From Icerya purchasi (taxonomy: Eukaryota; Arthropoda; Insecta; Hemiptera; Monophlebidae): a DNA stretch of 64,000 nucleotides. A model generated the notes under the pieces. It was not told the DNA's origin. It searched no databases and worked only from the letters and a program-made list of their open reading frames with translations. Made by a program: the position numbers and the translations under genes. The DNA is taken from positions 311,378,734-311,442,733 of the forward strand of contig CM077115.1 in assembly GCA_039619475.1 (NCBI GenBank), in the 5' to 3' direction. Positions 35,101 through 48,714 of the stretch are shown here, in pieces (within the stretch, counting starts at the first letter, position 1; every line of letters starts with the position of its first letter).

Positions 35101-38100
35101 AAAAAAATTGATATTACCATTGTTTACTGTAATCTATTAAAAGATAACGTGCTGAATTTCAGATAAATTCATAGGTTAGTTTTCTTGTGACAGCCAGTTA
35201 TATTGCACGTGTTTTGTATTTCTCGATATAATGGAAAACGAGCAATATCGATCCGTAATTCGTTTTTTTATTTTTGGAGGGAAAAACATGCGAAGAAATA
35301 AAAGTGAAATTGGATACCATCTATGACAACCATCAGATATATTGGTATAACGAGTTTAAGCGTGGTCGTGTACAACTGTTTTTGATGAAGAACAGCCAGG
35401 ACGCCCGTCAGGCGTGGCTACCAAGGAAACCGTTGAAAAAGTCCATGACATGATTCATCATACTCGCTGATCGCCGAACGAAAGTGCGCGAAGTAGCTGA
35501 GGCCGTAGGTGTCTCGTACGGAACGGCAATCAAGATTTTAACTGATAAGATAGATGTGAGAAAAGTGTCAGCCCGATGGACAACAAACGGATACGACTAA
35601 CAATTTCGAAACAGTGTTTGGACCGCATTAAGTGAAATTCATAGGATTTTTTACATCGAGCCATCACTGCTGATGGAACCTGGATACATTATTACACGCC
35701 GAAGACCAAGAGACAGTCAAAACAGTGGATTTTTTCGGGCGAATCTGCTCCGAAGAAGCCAAAGACGGTTCTAACAGCGGGAAAGGTTATGGCCACGATT
35801 TTTTGGAATTCCAAAGGAATAATTCTCATAGACTTTCTGCAGAAAGGAAAAACAATCACAGGGGGGCAGTACTACAGTGAGTTATTGGGCAGATTTGATA
35901 AGAAATTGAAGGAGACATGGCTTCGTTTGGCGAAGAAAAAAGTGCTTTATCATCAATGCACCAGCACATTCATCTTTAATTGTCGCGGCTAAATTGCACG
36001 AACTGCACTACGAATTACTTCCGCACCCAACTTACTCATCCGACGCGACTTTTATCTGTTCCCTAACTTGAAAACATGGCTCGGAGGAAAAAAATTCAGC
36101 TCAAACGAAGAGGTTATCGCCGATACTGAAGCGTATTTTGGTGAGTTTGAAAAATCGTATTTTTTGGAGGGGTTAAACAAATGGCCCTAACGTTGGGAAA
36201 AGTATATAGACCTACTAAAAGGAGACTTCGTTGAAGAATAAAAATAAAAATTGTGAAAGAAATTAGGTTCTTGTTTCTAACACGGGTACTTATTAATTAA
36301 CCCTCGTGTTTCTTCATGTTTAACGAAAGGAAACAGCACCTTGTGTCAAAAGAAATCCAAAAAGAAAATACTCAAAAAAAAAATGGCAGATTTTTTCAAA
36401 TGAAAAGGTATCATAAATAAAAATATACATATGTAAACAGTGTATGTAGTACAGTACTGTATTTAGTGTTTTTAAGTAAAAGTACGGATTACATGTGATT
36501 TTAGAAGTATTCCATAATGCGGAATTTGATCCGCATTAGGTCAAATTAGCGGGGTTTTACTGTGATATATGTATATATTTATAACTCGGCCATTTTGGTC
36601 TCGCAAGGAGCTGCTGTGTGACCCCTCTTGCTTACATTTTTGTCTCTTTCTCTTCTATACTTTGTATAAAATGATCAAAATTTACCACGTAATTCTAAAT
36701 CGGCCCATATAAACAAATAATATAATCACAAAATCCTATAAAATATAACAAATGTTACATAAAATTGGAACATTTTTTGGAACATTTTTTAGGACATTTT
36801 TTCTAATGGGGGGTAGCCTAAGAATTACCTTGTAATTAATATAGTACCTACATACATACAATTTTTGCTCATACGATATTTTTTTATAAGCACCTATGCA
36901 AACGACGGTAAGTTTATAAGGATCACATTTTGAATATAATACAATATCAGATTTAGTATCTCTTTTCGATTTTGACGGCATAGTGCATTAAAACCGCGTC
37001 GGACTACGGGAATATTAGACAGTTATCCATCACCACCGGTTTAAAGGAAACTGGCTAGTATGAATAAAGATCGACAATTGTTGAAGCGAAGTGTTCAAAG
37101 CGATAATGGTTAGTCCGGCGTTATCAGCTACGATAAGATAAAAAATAAAATAAAACGATCTCATCGTCAATTTCTTCTTATCAGATGACCGCAGCAAGAG
37201 CGAAACTAACGCGAACACATAAGTTACTTTTGCCACATCAACTTTTGATCAAACGTAGTAATGGCAACTTTTCAAAAATGATAATAATGTTCCGTAAATA
37301 GAAGATCTTTTTCTAAAGTACATTAAAAGCTACTTGTCAAATACTAAATGGCTTGATAGTTAACTACAGCCGGTCCATAAAAAAAAAAAAAATAAATAAA
37401 TAATATTTCAGCATTCTCCATTAATTATTAATAAAGAGCGAATAATTTTGTGTCCTCACTAATGTAAATAGCGGATTTACTTTTTCTTATTCCGATTACT
37501 ATCACTCACCCTTTTTACTTCCACTCTTTTAGTTCTCTGATTTATTTTTTATATCATTAGCACTTTTAATTTTAATTTTAAATTTATTTTGAAGTATGTA
37601 ATGATTTTGATTACTGTACGTCTGTGAGGCAATTATACAACACAAATATAGAATTCTTACTTCCCTTTCGCAGAACTATTTTTAAGGGGTTGGTGGAGAA
37701 TCGAAGCCTCTTTTGTTCTCATGATATCTCTCTTTTTCTTTCTCCATTCTGTATGCTTTTTATCGCCGAACCAAAATTATCTTACGTTCTATCACTTCCT
37801 CCCATCGATCCTTGCCCAATTATTCGATTACCCCTGACTTTATGAAAGCCTACCAAGCAATTTCTTTTCATATTTTACTCCTCACTCGTGCAATATCGTC
37901 AGTCTTCGAATAGACCATCTCATCTGTAATCTTCTATCTGTATCGATTTTTTTCGGATCTTGGCCACATCAGCATAGAAGGAAATGAAATGGCAGATGAT
38001 AAAATTGCTGCATCTTCCCACCTCTAGTTCACTGAGATTCTTGCTTCTTTTCCCATTCGTAAAAAAAAAACCCACATTAGATTCTAGTTGCATATCTACG

Positions 38101-41100
38101 GTCCTTCCTATTCTAACAAAAATTCTATCTGTCTAACCGAATCTCTTTCCCTAGCTCTGGTTTTACAATTATTCCATCATCATCTCTCTATTGTTTGTTT
38201 ATGCCGTAATCGTATTCCGCTACTTTTCTCACATTTTCACATTTTTTAAGTTTCCATACACATATAATGTACGTGCTAATAAGATAGTTTAGAAACAGCA
38301 AAAAAAAAAAAATCAAATAAAAATCAATAACTCATGAACGGTTTGACTTATAAACTTTAAATTTGTAACATAAATTACAATTAAAATTCTCTAAAACGAT
38401 CTGTAACTTAAATATGACCGATTACCCCGGGCGGCAAAAAAACAAAAAACCCGTCAAGAATATATAATGAGGAATTTAAAACGACTTCAAGAATCACTCT
38501 CACAAAAAAAATTCATAACATCGCCATATAACCCTTTAAAAGCGAAATTCAAAATATAAAATAAAATGCAATAATCCTTTCGTAAAATCAAAAAATTACG
38601 GTTAAAAAAATATTTAAAACTCCCTTTTTGGGCCAAAAACAGCAAAAAAAAAGGAAGTTCACGTAAGTAATAGCCCGAATAAAAACGTTAGAGAAACCAA
38701 AATCCGTATTTCAAACGTACGCATAAAGGATCACTACATAGAAAAAATATAGCCAAGCTAACAACTTCATATTCAAACTCTTGGACGCTAAAAGCTGGAA
38801 AATTTTGAAAAAAAAAATTTTTCTTCCGGGCACTCTTGCTCATTGCCGGAAACGAAACCATAAGTCATTTCCTGAACGAAACTTTCAAAGTTGACGAAAA
38901 ATTCAAAAAAAGCGAAAAAAACGACGCGTTCCCTCCTTAGCGCCGCGAGTATTATAGCTAAAAATTTTGAACACGGCTAAAAATACGTACTTCCACGTAA
39001 AAATTTCAAGTTCTCGTAAAAATAGTTCCAGTTCGAAAAAGACTTTTATGTAATAATGACTCTTAGCAGATGCCGAAATACATCTGTAGTGTGACAATTC
39101 CTAAAAAGATCAGCTGAGAGATGAACTACATTTTCTCTGCAACTATAACTTTGAAAAAAAAAAAGAACGAATCGAATCTTTACGACGGAAAATACGATCA
39201 AAAACTATTTTGGGATAAAATTATGCGTTACAGGAGTTAACTCTACGAACCGTACGGTCAGTCACATTAATATTCGGTCACGGCATTGTGCGACAAATGA
39301 ACGCAGCAAACAGATGGGAATAAAGCGTTATTTATAATTTTTTTTTTTTTGAAATAACACAAAGAAAAACCTTCTAAATACATGCTGTAAAAAAAAAAGA
39401 ATCACAAACGAAAAAGGTATCACAGCTCCGGTAACAACGAGCACAAAAAGTCGAAATTGACGCGCCACATTAATATTCGTTCAGTGACAAAATAAGACTT
39501 ACATGTACATATACGTATAGTCTATCAAGCGAAAGAAATCTATTCGAATTTTGTTGCCGGGCGCGAGTGTTGCTCAAAGTAATGTGCAACAGGGTATGTA
39601 TTGATACTTAACGCGTACTTCAATATTACTGAAAAAAATTATACTACCACCCTCTCCTGTCATTTTTCCCGTTCTCGAAAGCAGTAACCTCATTTTGTTT
39701 CATCTCTGTACATTTATCAGTTCCTTTTTTGCTACTTGTTCTGATCTAGACGTAACAGAATAAGTGTTGTATTTGATACGCAATGAACTGCAAGTTAATC
39801 TAACGTCAGCGCGTTTCGGTTGTTTTACGAACGGACTTCTTTCGCTTGACATTGCTCCGATAGAGTAAAAAGATGAGCACATCAATACTTTGCATGTCAA
39901 CCCTTCGCCCAGACCGCACTTTTCAACCCACATGGCATTGTAGAAACTAAGTTGCGGCAGTAATCTACAGGAATTTTGCCCTATACCTCCAGTAAGCGCT
40001 CTTTCAGCTGAGTATCGTTGTAATTCCGCGTTCAAGAAGTCCCACAGATCCTCTACGAGGCTCAAGTCGAGAGACTGTAATTGTCCTGATACAGTTGAAA
40101 CATGTTCTGTAGACCCACTTTCTCGTCGCTTACGCGTAAATTGGCTTTCAAAATCTCAATATATGAGGCAGCAGCCACGGTTCCCTCAATAAAACTCAAA
40201 GTCCCGACGCAGGTAGCCGCGGAACTGCCCCAACCAGCGCACTTCGCCCACCATGTTTGGCCAACGCAGCCAAATTCTTTTTTTTTTTCAATGCTGTATT
40301 CCGCTTACGTCCACACTTTTTGTTTTCCGTCAGCACCAAAAACGCTAAATTTCGGTTCATCGGTAAATTCCTTATCCTTACACAGGTATTTCTTTGCAAA
40401 TTCTAACCGCTTCCTGCAGTTACGCCAAATACAAAGGATCTACGCCTAGCGGTTCTCGAATTGTATCCTATACTGCGTACGAGGTTTCAGCTGAAACTCC
40501 TTTCCCTGTTCGTTCGCGTAAGACTGTTACTAATTTCGGAACACTTACTTTTGGATTTGCTCCTACTTGCCGCCGAATAAACCGTACATCAAGAGCGTCC
40601 ATTTTTTTCGGAGAATGGAGTGAATTCAATGTCTCACGACATATTTAGTAACCAACCTATCTCACTGCTCGGTACACCAATCTTTTTTAGAAAAATTAGA
40701 AATTCGCGAATCTCAATGGAGGTATTTTTACTGTTATGCTACATTTTTTTTCTCTGCACAACTGCACTCGCGTTATTTTGCATAGTAACTGCAACTTCGT
40801 ATTCAGTGATGACTCACTTGCAGGCTACGTACTTATCTCGCTGCATTGACGCCATTCCTCACTTTGGTGAAAACCCCAGGGCTTTGCTTATGCATCGGTC
40901 CATCGTTAGCCGAATAATAACGCGGCGCACCAAATTCGACTTTTTGTGCCCGTTGTTAATATTCTTTCGTTTATGATTTTTTTTTTTTTTTTTGCATGTA
41001 TGTATTTATGAGGTTTTTCTTTGTGTTCCTTCATTAAAAAAATTACAAATAAAGCTTTATTCCCCCATCTGTTTGGTGCGTTCATTTGTGTATCGCAACG

Positions 41101-44100
41101 CTGTAATGTTAATGTGGCTAACTATATTTTCCAAAATTTACAAGAATTTAATAATAACTCGCAATGGCTACAACATTCCAGTCGGTCCCCGAGGATTCCC
41201 CCCAAAAAACAAAAATCAACCTCAACCCTTTTCAGGGAATTGTTGGAACAGGTTCGATTAACAAAAACCGATAAGCACCATTAAAGGAGACTTCAATTGC
41301 TGCTCACAGTCCGTAGTATTTAATAAGATAAGAAAACTTAATATATAGGTTTACGTATAAAACAGACTATATCTTCAGTATCTGGAAAATTAGAATTTAT
41401 AAGGATAAAACATACACTACAGACAAATAATAGAACAATAATTCATTTAGCGATCTACCGGTGTTTAATTAGCGCAATCTGTTTAAAACCAGTTTGAATT
41501 TTTTTTTTCTATATAAATATTAGTGAAAAATGTATTGTTATTTATAAAATAAATATGTAAAAAAAAAATTCCCCGCCCTCCAATTTCAAAAATCTGAGCA
41601 CAGCTGTAGGATACCGATTTCGAATGAGTTTCTATTTAAAGAAATTTTCACATTCAGTATAATGTATAAAAATGTTTACCATTTTAATGTTATTCCATTC
41701 ATTTCAGAAAAGGAATTGAAAATGTTTCTGCACAGCTGTATTTACGACATCGAAATGACGAAAAAGACATTATTAGCGTATTATTCATTGCGTATAAAAT
41801 CGCCAGACTTATTTGCGGATAGAGACCCCAATAGTCGGCAAATTGTCAACGTAACGAAACATGTGTGAGTAGCTAAGAAAATATTATAATGTTACGTAAA
41901 TTATACAAATATCCTTTTTTTTTTTTTTTCTAATTTAGAAAAACAGAATTGACGAAAGTATTCGAATTAACTGAGATTAAATAAATGTATGCGGGGCTCC
42001 GCAAAATGAAAATTGAATCAAGTTTTTAACAGCAGTGAAAAAGCCATATTTATTTAAAAACTGGCTAGCTGAATTAAGGTGTTTTTATTAATAAATTAAT
42101 AAACGCATAGTTTTAGTAAGGGATATTTATGATAAAACAGGCAAAACTGCAAGCTTGGAAGAACCTACTAAATGGTAAAGCAGTTTTTGGATTGAAATAT
42201 AAGATTTTACTTGGTAAGAAAGCAAAATTAAATATACCTACGTTAGACAACTACGCTCATAGTGATCAAGAAAAAGTAAATTTGTTAAGTAGAACATTAT
42301 ATTTGAATTCTAAACCTTTTAAACAGGAATTACATAAAAATAACGTAACAAATTCAGTGAGTAAAGAAGAAGTTAAATTAATTATTGATAATCTTAAGAA
42401 TAACGTAGCTTGTGGATTAGATAAAATATCAAACGGATTTCTGAAAAACTTTAATAGAAAATACCCGGAAGTGATTACAAAATTAATGAATTTACTATTT
42501 CAATATGAACACTATCCACAAAAATGGAAAATAGCAAAGACAGTAATATTACCGAAAATGAATAAAAATTTAAAATTATCTAGTTCTTATAGAGCAATTT
42601 CACTTTTATCAAATTACAGTAAAATTTATGAAAAGTGTATATTGATTAAATTAAAAGATTTTATTCAACAGCATAACGTAATTAACAAAGACCAGTATGG
42701 CGCTTTGCCGGGTAATTCAACAGAATTGACAATATGGAATATTTTAAAAATAATAACTTATTATAAAAGCAATTCCTATTTGAGTTGCCTAATGACGCTA
42801 GATATAGCGAAGGCTTTCGATAGTCTTGATCTAAACAGTTTAATTAAATTATTGAAGGAAATAGGAATAGATTATAATGTACTAAATATTATTAATAAAT
42901 ACTGCGGAAATAGATATACTTATATTGAAATAGGTAACGTACAAAAGAAGCAAAAATTAGATATGGGTGTATTACAAGGGTCCGTGTTGGGCCCATATCT
43001 ATGGAATATAGTTTTTTCTCAATTATATAAGATAATATTACCTAACGATGTTAAGATATATACCTTTGTAGACGACATTGCGGTTGTACTGGCAGATAGA
43101 AATGAAAAAGGTTTAGAAAATAAGATAAATTTAGTGTACATAGAAATAGCGAAATGGCTTAACAAATTTAACCTTAAGATTAACGAAACTAAATCTAATT
43201 ATATGATATTTAATAAAAAATATACTAATAGACCATTAAATTTAGAACAGTACGGTTTAAATATCAACTATGTAAAACAAATAAAATACTTGGAAGTAAT
43301 AATAAACAGTAATTTAAAATTTTATGAACATTTTAATTACATTAAAACCAAAATAAGCAAATTCATAATAATATTTAATAAGTTGTATAATAACCAAAAC
43401 TGTATAAATTATAAAAAAGGAGTTACGTTGTATAAAAGTATTATTTTACCTAACATACTTTATAATAGTATCATATATGTAGAAATGTTAAAAACTAAAA
43501 AATTTCAAAAGATGTTAAAAAGCTTTCAAAGGCTTATAGCTATAAAAATGATTAAATCATATAGAACAATCAGTTATTTGTCAGCCATAGTTATAGCTGG
43601 TATTAAACCAATCGAATATGAAATACAAAACCATATAAGCTTGGTTTGCAATTAAAAATAATATTAATATAGAGCATCCGTTCAATAACGTAATATATAA
43701 GACACCATTTTTTAAATATGAGAATAAACTAATTAAAGTAAAACAAATGAATAAAATTATGGATAAATTTTATATAAATAAATTTCAAGAAATATGGAAT
43801 AATTATAATGGAATAACGTATCAAATTTTCCCAAGTATAATAGATAGATTTAAAAATAATCAATATACGCCAAATTTTTTTAATGTTCAATTTATTAACA
43901 GAGCACAGTCTATCTTAAAGGTAGATTTATATAAATTTAGGATATCTGATTCTGACAACTGTATAATATATAATTTTAGAGATGATGTTTTTCATATTCT
44001 ACAAGGATGCAATTATACTAATAATAACGGACTCTGTAATTATGATATAAAACAACTTGTTCAAAATTATTTTAATGAATTTAATAAATTTACAATAGAA

Positions 44101-47100
44101 GAAATAAAATTCCGGAAAAATAATGTACATTTATATTAAGTAAATAGTAAAAATATATGTAGATATTGTAAAAAAAAAAACAACAACTGTAAAATGGTAA
44201 TTAATATAATACCAAATACTTAATTGGATGGGTTATATTAATTCCGTTATTATAATGAATCAATATTTTTATTAAATAAATGTACCCTACCCGAAGTTTC
44301 GGGAATAGGGGGAAAAAAAAAAAAAGTAAGGGATTTTTCCCCACCGTCCGTCAAAGAGCGCGTTTGCCTGATAACGAGTATCTTAAATCGGAATATTTAT
44401 TACTTATCCTACAATTATTGGTTATTAAGTTTTAAGGCATTTATTATTTTTTACTGACCCTAAAAAAAGAAAAAGGTTCATATGTTGGTCCTTTTTTTTT
44501 TTTTGATCATGTGAATCGATTTTAATTCAGAAGTGCACAGCGGTGGTTCCGTATGAGTGTCGGTGATTATTTTTACCAAGTAACCATTAAAATGAACGCT
44601 AAAAAAGGATCTTTTTAGAGAAATGCTTTTTATTATTTTGAATATAGAGCAAACTTAAAATAGATATTTCACAAAAATAAATAAATACACGGAATTAACC
44701 ATGGAAATGAAACGACTATGGGGCATATGGGTAACGTTAGAATAGTGTCATTTGTTATTTCAACGATGGAATTCGAACCGAAAACGTTAAAATAAAGTAT
44801 AAAAAGTTAGTAATCGATGTGCAGAAAGCAGATATCATCTATAGAGTATTTAACATAATCTACTTTTCCCTAGTCTACTCCTGAGAAATTGCCTCTTCAA
44901 CCTGCAAAAAATAATCATAATAATAATAATCATAATCATAATAATAATAATCATAATCATAATAATAATAATCATAATCATAGGCTGACAAAAGCCTTGT
45001 GGCGAGTTGTGCTGAGGAGGCAGATCATCGCTCATACAGCAAAAATTGTCCCCATTACATAAAAGCTTATGAAAACTTAAAGTCCAATATCGATTTTGGA
45101 TCGACTTAGGTTTTCATATCTTAATGTCGATAATTGCCGCGCTACACAGCTTCTCTTCCATAGGGACTTTTATATCAGTGATATAGATATCTGTGTCCTG
45201 GCAGAACCATATCTAGTTGATGATACTATTCCTGTCAGTGCTGGCCACTTACTTTATGTAAGTGGTAGAACAGCTCTTATTTGTAAAAACAACTTTGTAC
45301 ATAAATTATTAATTTCTAAGCATAACATATTAGCTCTTCAAATAGGCAAATATTTATTAATCTCATGTTATATTTCACCGAACAGACCTAGGCAACCAGC
45401 AATAGACAATCTTGACCATTTAATTAAAATGTACCCTAACTTATCATCAATAATTATTGGTGATTTCAATATTAGACTTTCCCTCATGGAGCTACTTTTC
45501 ACAGATAATTCCAATTCCTACTTACTACAGGATTTAATACATAGTAACAATCTAGTTATCAAAAATACCCGGTTACCCACGTTCAGCAATTATAATGGAA
45601 CAAGTATCATCGACTACCTATTGGTTTCTGCAAATGTTTCACAGTTAGTAAGCTTTGAATTATTGCCATTTGACACTGCCTTCCATAAAAGCATACAAAG
45701 TTCTATTTACAACAATTTCGATTCTGTAAATATAAACGTACTCACTAAACTGGATATCAATCTGTTTAAAAAAATCTTAGATGCAAATTACATTGCACTG
45801 TTGCAGAATAATATAAGAGATTGTACATGTGTTACATCATTGGACAAGCTGATAACTAGTCTACACTCATATATCAGCTGTGTTGCTAAACGTTGTCAAG
45901 TTGTCTCTTTCTCCACTAAGCATGATTGGTGGACTGATAAGCTTGAACTTATCAAAAACAAAATTAATCTTGTGCGCAAAAGAAAAAATAAATGTAAAGA
46001 TGGTTTTAAGCGTTTCTTTATTAACAGCATTTTAAAACAATTTAACAGCGAATACAAACGGGAGATATGTAGGACTAAATTACAACAGTGGAAGGATCTT
46101 GTTGCTGATTGTACTGCCTGGGGTAAACCATATAAAATAATAATCAAAAAGAAAGCTCAAATTACCATAATTCCTGATATAGATTATCAGCAACAAGTAA
46201 TTAGTGATGATATAGGGAAATGTAGTGTTTTTCTCAGGCATTTCTTAACTCAAAAAGTTGATACTCCACTTACCCCCATCCTCATTTCTAACGCTCAGTC
46301 CCCAGTAGTAAATAGACCAACTATAGACAATATAATTAAAAATCTCAACAATAGAAAAACGGCAACCCCAGACAGAATTACTAATAAACTGGTTAAACAT
46401 CTTAACCTACAATTTGAGGAACTGTTTCCTCTAATCTTCAATAAATGCTTACAGTTTCAAGTTTTCCCCAAATGCTGGAAAGCCGCATACATTAAACTTA
46501 TACCAAAACCGGGGAAATTACCTTCTGACATCACTGCCTACCGCCCAATCTCTCTATTCAGCTCAGTGGGTAAAGTTTTTGAAAAAATTGTTAATCAACT
46601 GCTCTTACTGGAGATTGACAGACAAAAATTGTTACACAATAACCAGTTTGGCTTCCGCACTGGAAAATCGGCGGAGGGTGCAGTTTATCACTTAGTCAAA
46701 GTTATCAGGAATTCATTAAACTCTGGAAATACTGGAGTTGTATTCTCCTTTGATATTGCAGGTGCTTTTGACAACTGCAAATGGTCTGTTATTATTGACA
46801 TTATGAAGCATTACAATATTAATCCATTCTTGATCAACTTGATAATCAGCTACTTCTCAGATAGGGTTGCACACCTCACCATAAACAACTTCAGCAGTTC
46901 AAGGAATGCTTTCTGCGGTGTCCCTCAGGGCTCCGTACTAGGTCCCACATCATGGAATATACTATATTCCTCTGTGCATCACAGGATAGAATCCTTTTGT
47001 AAACTTTTTAATAATAACTGCTCTCTTATCTCCTATGCTGATGACCTCTGTCTTATATTCGATGTCACTAATTACTTTGACTACAACCAAATGACAATAA

Positions 47101-48678
47101 TTATAGGACACCTGGATGAAACAGTTAAAAGCCTAGGACTATCTTTTTCTGTTTGTAAGTGCAAGTATTCAGTGTTTGGCAACCAAAAAGTGGTAGAGAA
47201 AGTTAATAACCTAAAGCTACTCTCTGATCCGGGTATACAATACACAAACATCTTAAAATATCTTGGAATACTTGTAGATAATAAACTTACTTTTCTACCT
47301 CACCTGAAGTATATACAAGCCAAATGTGATTCTCTTTTCACCAAGATCAGTCGACTGCAACATAACCGTTGGGGTCTTCAATACTCTGAAAGAAGTATAC
47401 TGTATAAGGGCTTAATTCAATCCCTGTTTGGGTATGGAGCTGCCACTTATGTTACACCTAAGGTCTTGACTAGAGTCAATAAACTTCAAAGAAAGTTTCT
47501 CCTTAACATCGCATCCCTTTACAGACTGCTGCTTGTGTTATCACCGGTATATTTCCAATGGACCTGTACATTATAGGTAAGGTTATCTCAAGTGAGTATA
47601 GATTTCACAATGATCTTAATTTGATTTCCTCCTTAAAACTAATAAATAATAATTTTGTCCAATCATGTAATAACAACCCCTCCTATACAGTGTTCAAAAA
47701 GCAGATACTACAAACTTTTATAGTTGAATGGCAGAGGCGATGGGATTCTGATCATACTGGAAGGAAAACATATTACTTTCTCCCAAGTATCTCAGACAGA
47801 CTAAGAATGAAAAAAATCAATATCAACTTCTATAGTTCACAGGTGCTCACTGGGCATGGGAAATTTAGTGCCTACCTCTATCGGTTCCGACTTGCAAGTG
47901 GCCCAGGCTGCACCTGCTGTTCCCTAAACGATACAGATGATGTTATCCATTTCCTCTTTGACTGCCCTGCTTTCAGTAACTTACGTTCTAAATTTGGTAT
48001 TACTAGAACTAGTACTTTTCACATTAATAACACAAATCACCATCTCTTCCTTAAGTTTTCTGAGGCTGCTATGAGGCGTAAGTTTCAACTATGTAACTAA
48101 ATTATTATTACTAAATGTAATTCACATATGTCTGTTACATACTTCTGGTTAAAACTAAACTAGAAAATGATCTGCCTCCTACCTGCCTCTTATCTTCCTC
48201 CTCTTATTATCATATTCATATTATTTTTGTTAAATGTATGTAGCCATTTAAGTATTGATATAGAATTATAATTTCTCACGCTAATTCAACTGTAATCCCA
48301 CCAAATATTACTTTTCTCTAAAAATAATGTTACATTACTTATACATTTGTTTTTTTTGCTTATCTTTTATTGTAATAAATTAATTTAATATTTAATATTT
48401 AAGAATGTTTAATAGCGATTATGCTTAAATCTTCTCTCTTTTGGTAATAGTTGGGACTATGTTGTTCATCATCCCAACTACTACCCACAATTTCAGTTAT
48501 AAGTACACTTGCACAGGACTATTTACACACAATATTTCATTTTTCTTATAACACTCAGTTTTTTGTTTATCCCATTAATGTATACTAAGTTTTTGCTATT
48601 TTTTTTTGTTTTTTTTTTCACACATAGTCCTTGCGCCTTTATACACATATTTTCTTAAATATACTACGGTCTTATTCG

Positions 48679-48714
<36 letters not shown>

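Larger units (their letters stand above)
33687..36306 (+). mobile_element. Mariner element inserted in the Tigger remnant and itself interrupted by family A
   Basis: Terminal inverted repeats of about 28 bp start CGAGGGTTGATCAATAAGTA on the left and, reverse-complemented, CGAGGGTTAATTAATAAGTA on the right. The left flank is TA at 33685-33686 and the right flank TG at 36307-36308, a decayed TA duplication. The transposase pseudogene lies at 35231-36240. A family A retroelement is nested at 33752-35104. Excluding it, the mariner is about 1.27 kb, the normal length. Confidence 0.85.
33291..36562 (+). mobile_element. Pogo/Tigger-like transposon remnant, interrupted by a mariner
   Basis: The left end CATTAAAAGCTCGTTAATTC follows a TA at 33289-33290. 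The reverse complement of the right end is CAGTAAAACCCCGCTAATTT, giving matching terminal repeats. Inside the left part, frames read DWLNMNSD and VNERLVGDVHQDSSDDSEG then LTDAKNHVDSL, resembling the acidic region and C-terminal helix of Tigger/jerky-type transposases. After the mariner insertion, KEIQKENTQKKMADFFK matches the basic xxxFFK end of such proteins. Only about 650 bp of the element itself remain. All pieces are broken. Confidence 0.65.
42125..44324 (+). mobile_element. Family B non-LTR retrotransposon, young 5'-truncated insertion with target site duplication
   Basis: The insertion is framed by AGTAAGGGAT at 42115-42124 and again at 44325-44334, directly after an A tract (44313-44324). 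The 5' end is cut inside ORF2, so the endonuclease is absent. The coding part needs only one single-base frameshift correction near 43645. It sits in intron 2 of the CRAL-TRIO gene in sense orientation. Related, older copies lie at 24590 and 56527. Confidence 0.92.
44983..48711 (+). mobile_element. Family C (R1-like) non-LTR retrotransposon, nearly intact, 5' truncated in ORF1
   Basis: The order is: ORF1 zinc-knuckle end (44985-45170), ORF2 endonuclease-RT (45081-47576), the C-terminal part after one frameshift (to 48100), a 3' UTR of about 575 bp, and an A tract of about 32 at 48680-48711. The left boundary is the microsatellite at 44982. The ORF1 end reads ASCAEEADHRSYSKNCPHYI, a CCHC-type knuckle with one Cys lost. 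Intactness implies recent insertion. It lies in intron 2 in the same sense as the host gene. Confidence 0.9.

Noticed and set aside
36768..36803. Short GGAACATTTTTT repeats as a regulatory array
   Set aside because: Only about three imperfect units in AT-rich DNA; ordinary replication slippage is enough.
40102..40976. Several + strand open frames of 80-118 codons
   Set aside because: They are antisense to the Tc1 transposase pseudogene, whose Tc1-like blocks read on the minus strand between flanking inverted repeats; the + frames have no motif.
44850..45035. Minus-strand frame rich in Ile and Met, resembling a transmembrane peptide
   Set aside because: It is simply the translation of the AAT/CAT microsatellite.
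45896..46147. Minus-strand open frame inside family C
   Set aside because: Shadow of the well-supported endonuclease-RT frame on the + strand.
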